Source: Thermoplasmatales archaeon UBA509
Lineage (GTDB): Archaea > Thermoplasmatota > Thermoplasmata > Thermoplasmatales > Thermoplasmataceae
Length of the DNA stretch: 15,438 nucleotides
Direction: 5' to 3'
Assembly (NCBI GenBank): GCA_002498845.1
Contig: DAJC01000023.1
Location: 1,271-16,708, forward strand
The notes under the pieces were generated by a model. That model did not search any database, was not told where the DNA came from, and was given only the letters and a program-made list of their open reading frames with translations. The stretch's first letter is position 1, and every line of letters starts with the position of its first letter. The position numbers and the translations under genes are program-made. Positions 14,102 to 15,438 of the stretch are shown piece after piece.

Positions 14102-14141
14102 ACAATTAAAAAGGCATTTTCATTATAGCCTTTCCGTTGGG
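14102..14141. repeat. 40-bp direct repeat, integrase-linked copy (right boundary)
   Basis: This copy is the functional 3' end of the integrase gene (residues 419-429, PNGKAIMKMPF, plus stop) and matches 12847-12886 base for base. The identity ends sharply at both sides. The arrangement, with a gene end restored on one side and a displaced copy on the other, is typical of attL/attR after insertion into the 3' end of a gene. Confidence 0.75.
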
Positions 14142-15395
14142 CAGGGCTGCCTGAAACTCATAGCCTTCGCCAAGTAGTTTCTCAATCTCGTTCATGGGAA
14201 CGAGCTTCTGTTTCGATCCGTTGCTTGCCATTGCACCTGCAACCTTGTCTCTCAGCAGCTTCTGGAAATCCTCCGTGTTAAGGTCTGCAAGGTTCATCTT
14301 GTCTATCTCATCCTGCCTGTATCCTACGGCGGAAAGGAGCTGCTGCTGCAAATAGAGCCGGGCATTTTCCTCCGACACCTCGCTCACTCTCGTTTCCATG
14401 TATTTCAGGCATTTCCTGTATGATTCGCGCATCTCCTCGATCATGTCAGGAGGCAGTCGCTTGTTCGTGGAATATCTGGCTTCGATGTCTCCCTTGTGGC
14501 CCATTATGAACTGCCTCCAGGGGTGAGAAATTAAGCCCTTGGATTCTGCGATGTCCAGGGCGGTTGAGAAGTATGCCCTCAGGACATAAGGCCTCATTTT
14601 CAGCCCCGCCGCCTCTATCGCTTCCCTTATGTCCCTCGTTACAAGTGTTGTTCTCAGGAAAGCGTTCTTCTTGACGCCTCTCACGTCAAACTGCAATAGC
14701 GGAGACTCATAGGTAAGCTCTTCTCCCTGTTTTCTCCGCTCTTCCAGATATTCCTTGATATAAGTGGCTCCTTCTTCTCCAATGAACGAGAAATACTGGT
14801 GCCTTGCCTTGCTCAGCTTGCTCTTCACCATAACCATAACAGGAGTCTTCTCAAACTGGATTTCATCTGATAGGTGCAAATCCTTGAGATCGCCAAGCCT
14901 GAGGCCGTCCGTGCCCTCATAATCGCCAAGAGATTCCGGACGAAGGCCTGCAAATGCCATGATCGTTATGGCAACCCTTCCTCTTGATGTAGCTTTCCTG
15001 AGGATTCTGGCAAGTTCTTCCTTGCTGGGAACTCTTTCATTGGATATCGTGGGAGTTTCGTTCTCTCCGGATATGTTAACGGTTAACTGCAAACGGATAT
15101 CGTTAAACTTCAGCCACGAAAGAATGACCTTCTTGAACCTCGCTATGTACGATCCTGCCTTGCCTTCTTTTTCAAGCTTCCTGACAAAATCCGTAAACTC
15201 GTAGCGGAAATCCTTCTCGTTTGTTCTGGCTCCGTTCAGGATGTCCTTTGGCGTTGTTTCTGTAAGCTCGCAATAATGTCCCAGGTTCCTCAGGGCTACA
15301 GTTGCCGTCAATATTGATTTTGCCCTGAGGTTCTCGAACCACCTTCGCACGTCCTCGTCATGAAGCAGTTCCTGATACTTCGGCTGCATGGTCAT
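14106..15395 (-). CDS. Archaeal plasmid/virus-type tyrosine integrase
   Basis: This 429-residue protein has an N-terminal core-binding region (about 10-105) and a catalytic domain with R152 (AGLRPESLG), K191 or a nearby lysine, the box Y270-V-L-R273 (Tyr in place of the usual His), H300 (FIMGH) and nucleophile Y308 (EARYST). A helical extension from about 320 ends in GYEFQAALPNGKAIMKMPF, a C-terminal form common in archaeal mobile-element integrases. It catalyses site-specific strand exchange for integration or excision. TTTTTAT at 15417-15423 is about 25 nt from the ATG, supporting a leaderless start. The last codons are duplicated at 12847-12886, so the gene's own end is a candidate crossover site. 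Confidence 0.93.
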   Translation of the reverse strand: MTMQPKYQELLHDEDVRRWFENLRAKSILTATVALRNLGHYCELTETTPKDILNGARTNEKDFRYEFTDFVRKLEKEGKAGSYIARFKKVILSWLKFNDIRLQLTVNISGENETPTISNERVPSKEELARILRKATSRGRVAITIMAFAGLRPESLGDYEGTDGLRLGDLKDLHLSDEIQFEKTPVMVMVKSKLSKARHQYFSFIGEEGATYIKEYLEERRKQGEELTYESPLLQFDVRGVKKNAFLRTTLVTRDIREAIEAAGLKMRPYVLRAYFSTALDIAESKGLISHPWRQFIMGHKGDIEARYSTNKRLPPDMIEEMRESYRKCLKYMETRVSEVSEENARLYLQQQLLSAVGYRQDEIDKMNLADLNTEDFQKLLRDKVAGAMASNGSKQKLVPMNEIEKLLGEGYEFQAALPNGKAIMKMPF

Positions 15396-15438
15396 GAGGA
15401 CATAACGAATGCCGAGATAAAAAGTATTCGATTAATAG
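15396..15438 (-). promoter_or_regulatory. Integrase promoter region
   Basis: On the minus strand ACTTTTTATC places a TATA-like element (15417-15423) about 25 nt upstream of the integrase ATG, with no ribosome site between. Nothing else is seen before the window end. Confidence 0.45.

Noticed and set aside
12847..14141. Transposon or tRNA-gene integration to explain the 40-bp repeats
   Set aside because: There is no transposase, no terminal inverted repeat and no tRNA-like sequence; the repeat is the integrase gene end and is too long for an ordinary target duplication.
1..15438. CRISPR array, tRNA or rRNA genes
   Set aside because: No regularly spaced repeats and no recognisable tRNA or rRNA segments were seen on either strand.

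Overview
The window reads as part of a plasmid or integrated plasmid-like element of a euryarchaeon, most likely of the Thermoplasmatales. The grounds are an Orc1/Cdc6-type initiator, archaeal-type TATA elements about 25-28 nt upstream of many start codons (leaderless transcripts), GGAGG/GAGGTGA ribosome sites inside operons, AGA/AGG arginine and ATA isoleucine codons, a ParA, a HerA-like ATPase and an archaeal plasmid-type tyrosine integrase. The genus assignment is inference. No rRNA, tRNA or CRISPR array was seen.

Layout, mostly on the minus strand. Positions 68-6210 hold a defence/stability block: an operon of an Orc1/Cdc6-like ATPase, a type III DNA methyltransferase (Mod), its restriction subunit (Res) and a RelE-type toxin. 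The RelB-like antitoxin faces the toxin on the opposite strand and the two genes overlap by four bases at their ends. Positions 6211-7150 hold an intergenic candidate origin/promoter region and a resolvase/invertase-type serine recombinase with a repeat cluster at its 5' side. Positions 7150-9415 hold a membrane protein/zinc-finger pair, a ParA plus small ParB-analogue operon flanked by GGTTAACC palindromes, and two divergent tiny membrane or secreted proteins. Positions 9410-12158 hold a four-gene operon ending in a HerA/VirB4-like ATPase with a possible nuclease-like tail. A zinc-ribbon orphan gene (12199-12822) lies on the plus strand.

The most striking part is 12847-14141. A compact AT-rich cassette carries a cysteine-rich protein whose C-terminus strongly resembles the archaeocin halocin C8, followed by two small membrane proteins. 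A perfect 40-bp direct repeat flanks the cassette, and it is the 3' end of the neighbouring tyrosine integrase gene (last 11 codons, stop and 4 nt). This looks like site-specific insertion of an antimicrobial cassette into the integrase gene end, with the reading frame restored.

Together, initiator and partition genes would keep the element, the recombinases would resolve or integrate it, and three addiction or competition modules (type III restriction, RelBE-like, halocin-like) would favour cells that carry it. The HerA-like operon may act in DNA transfer or processing, but no relaxase is visible.
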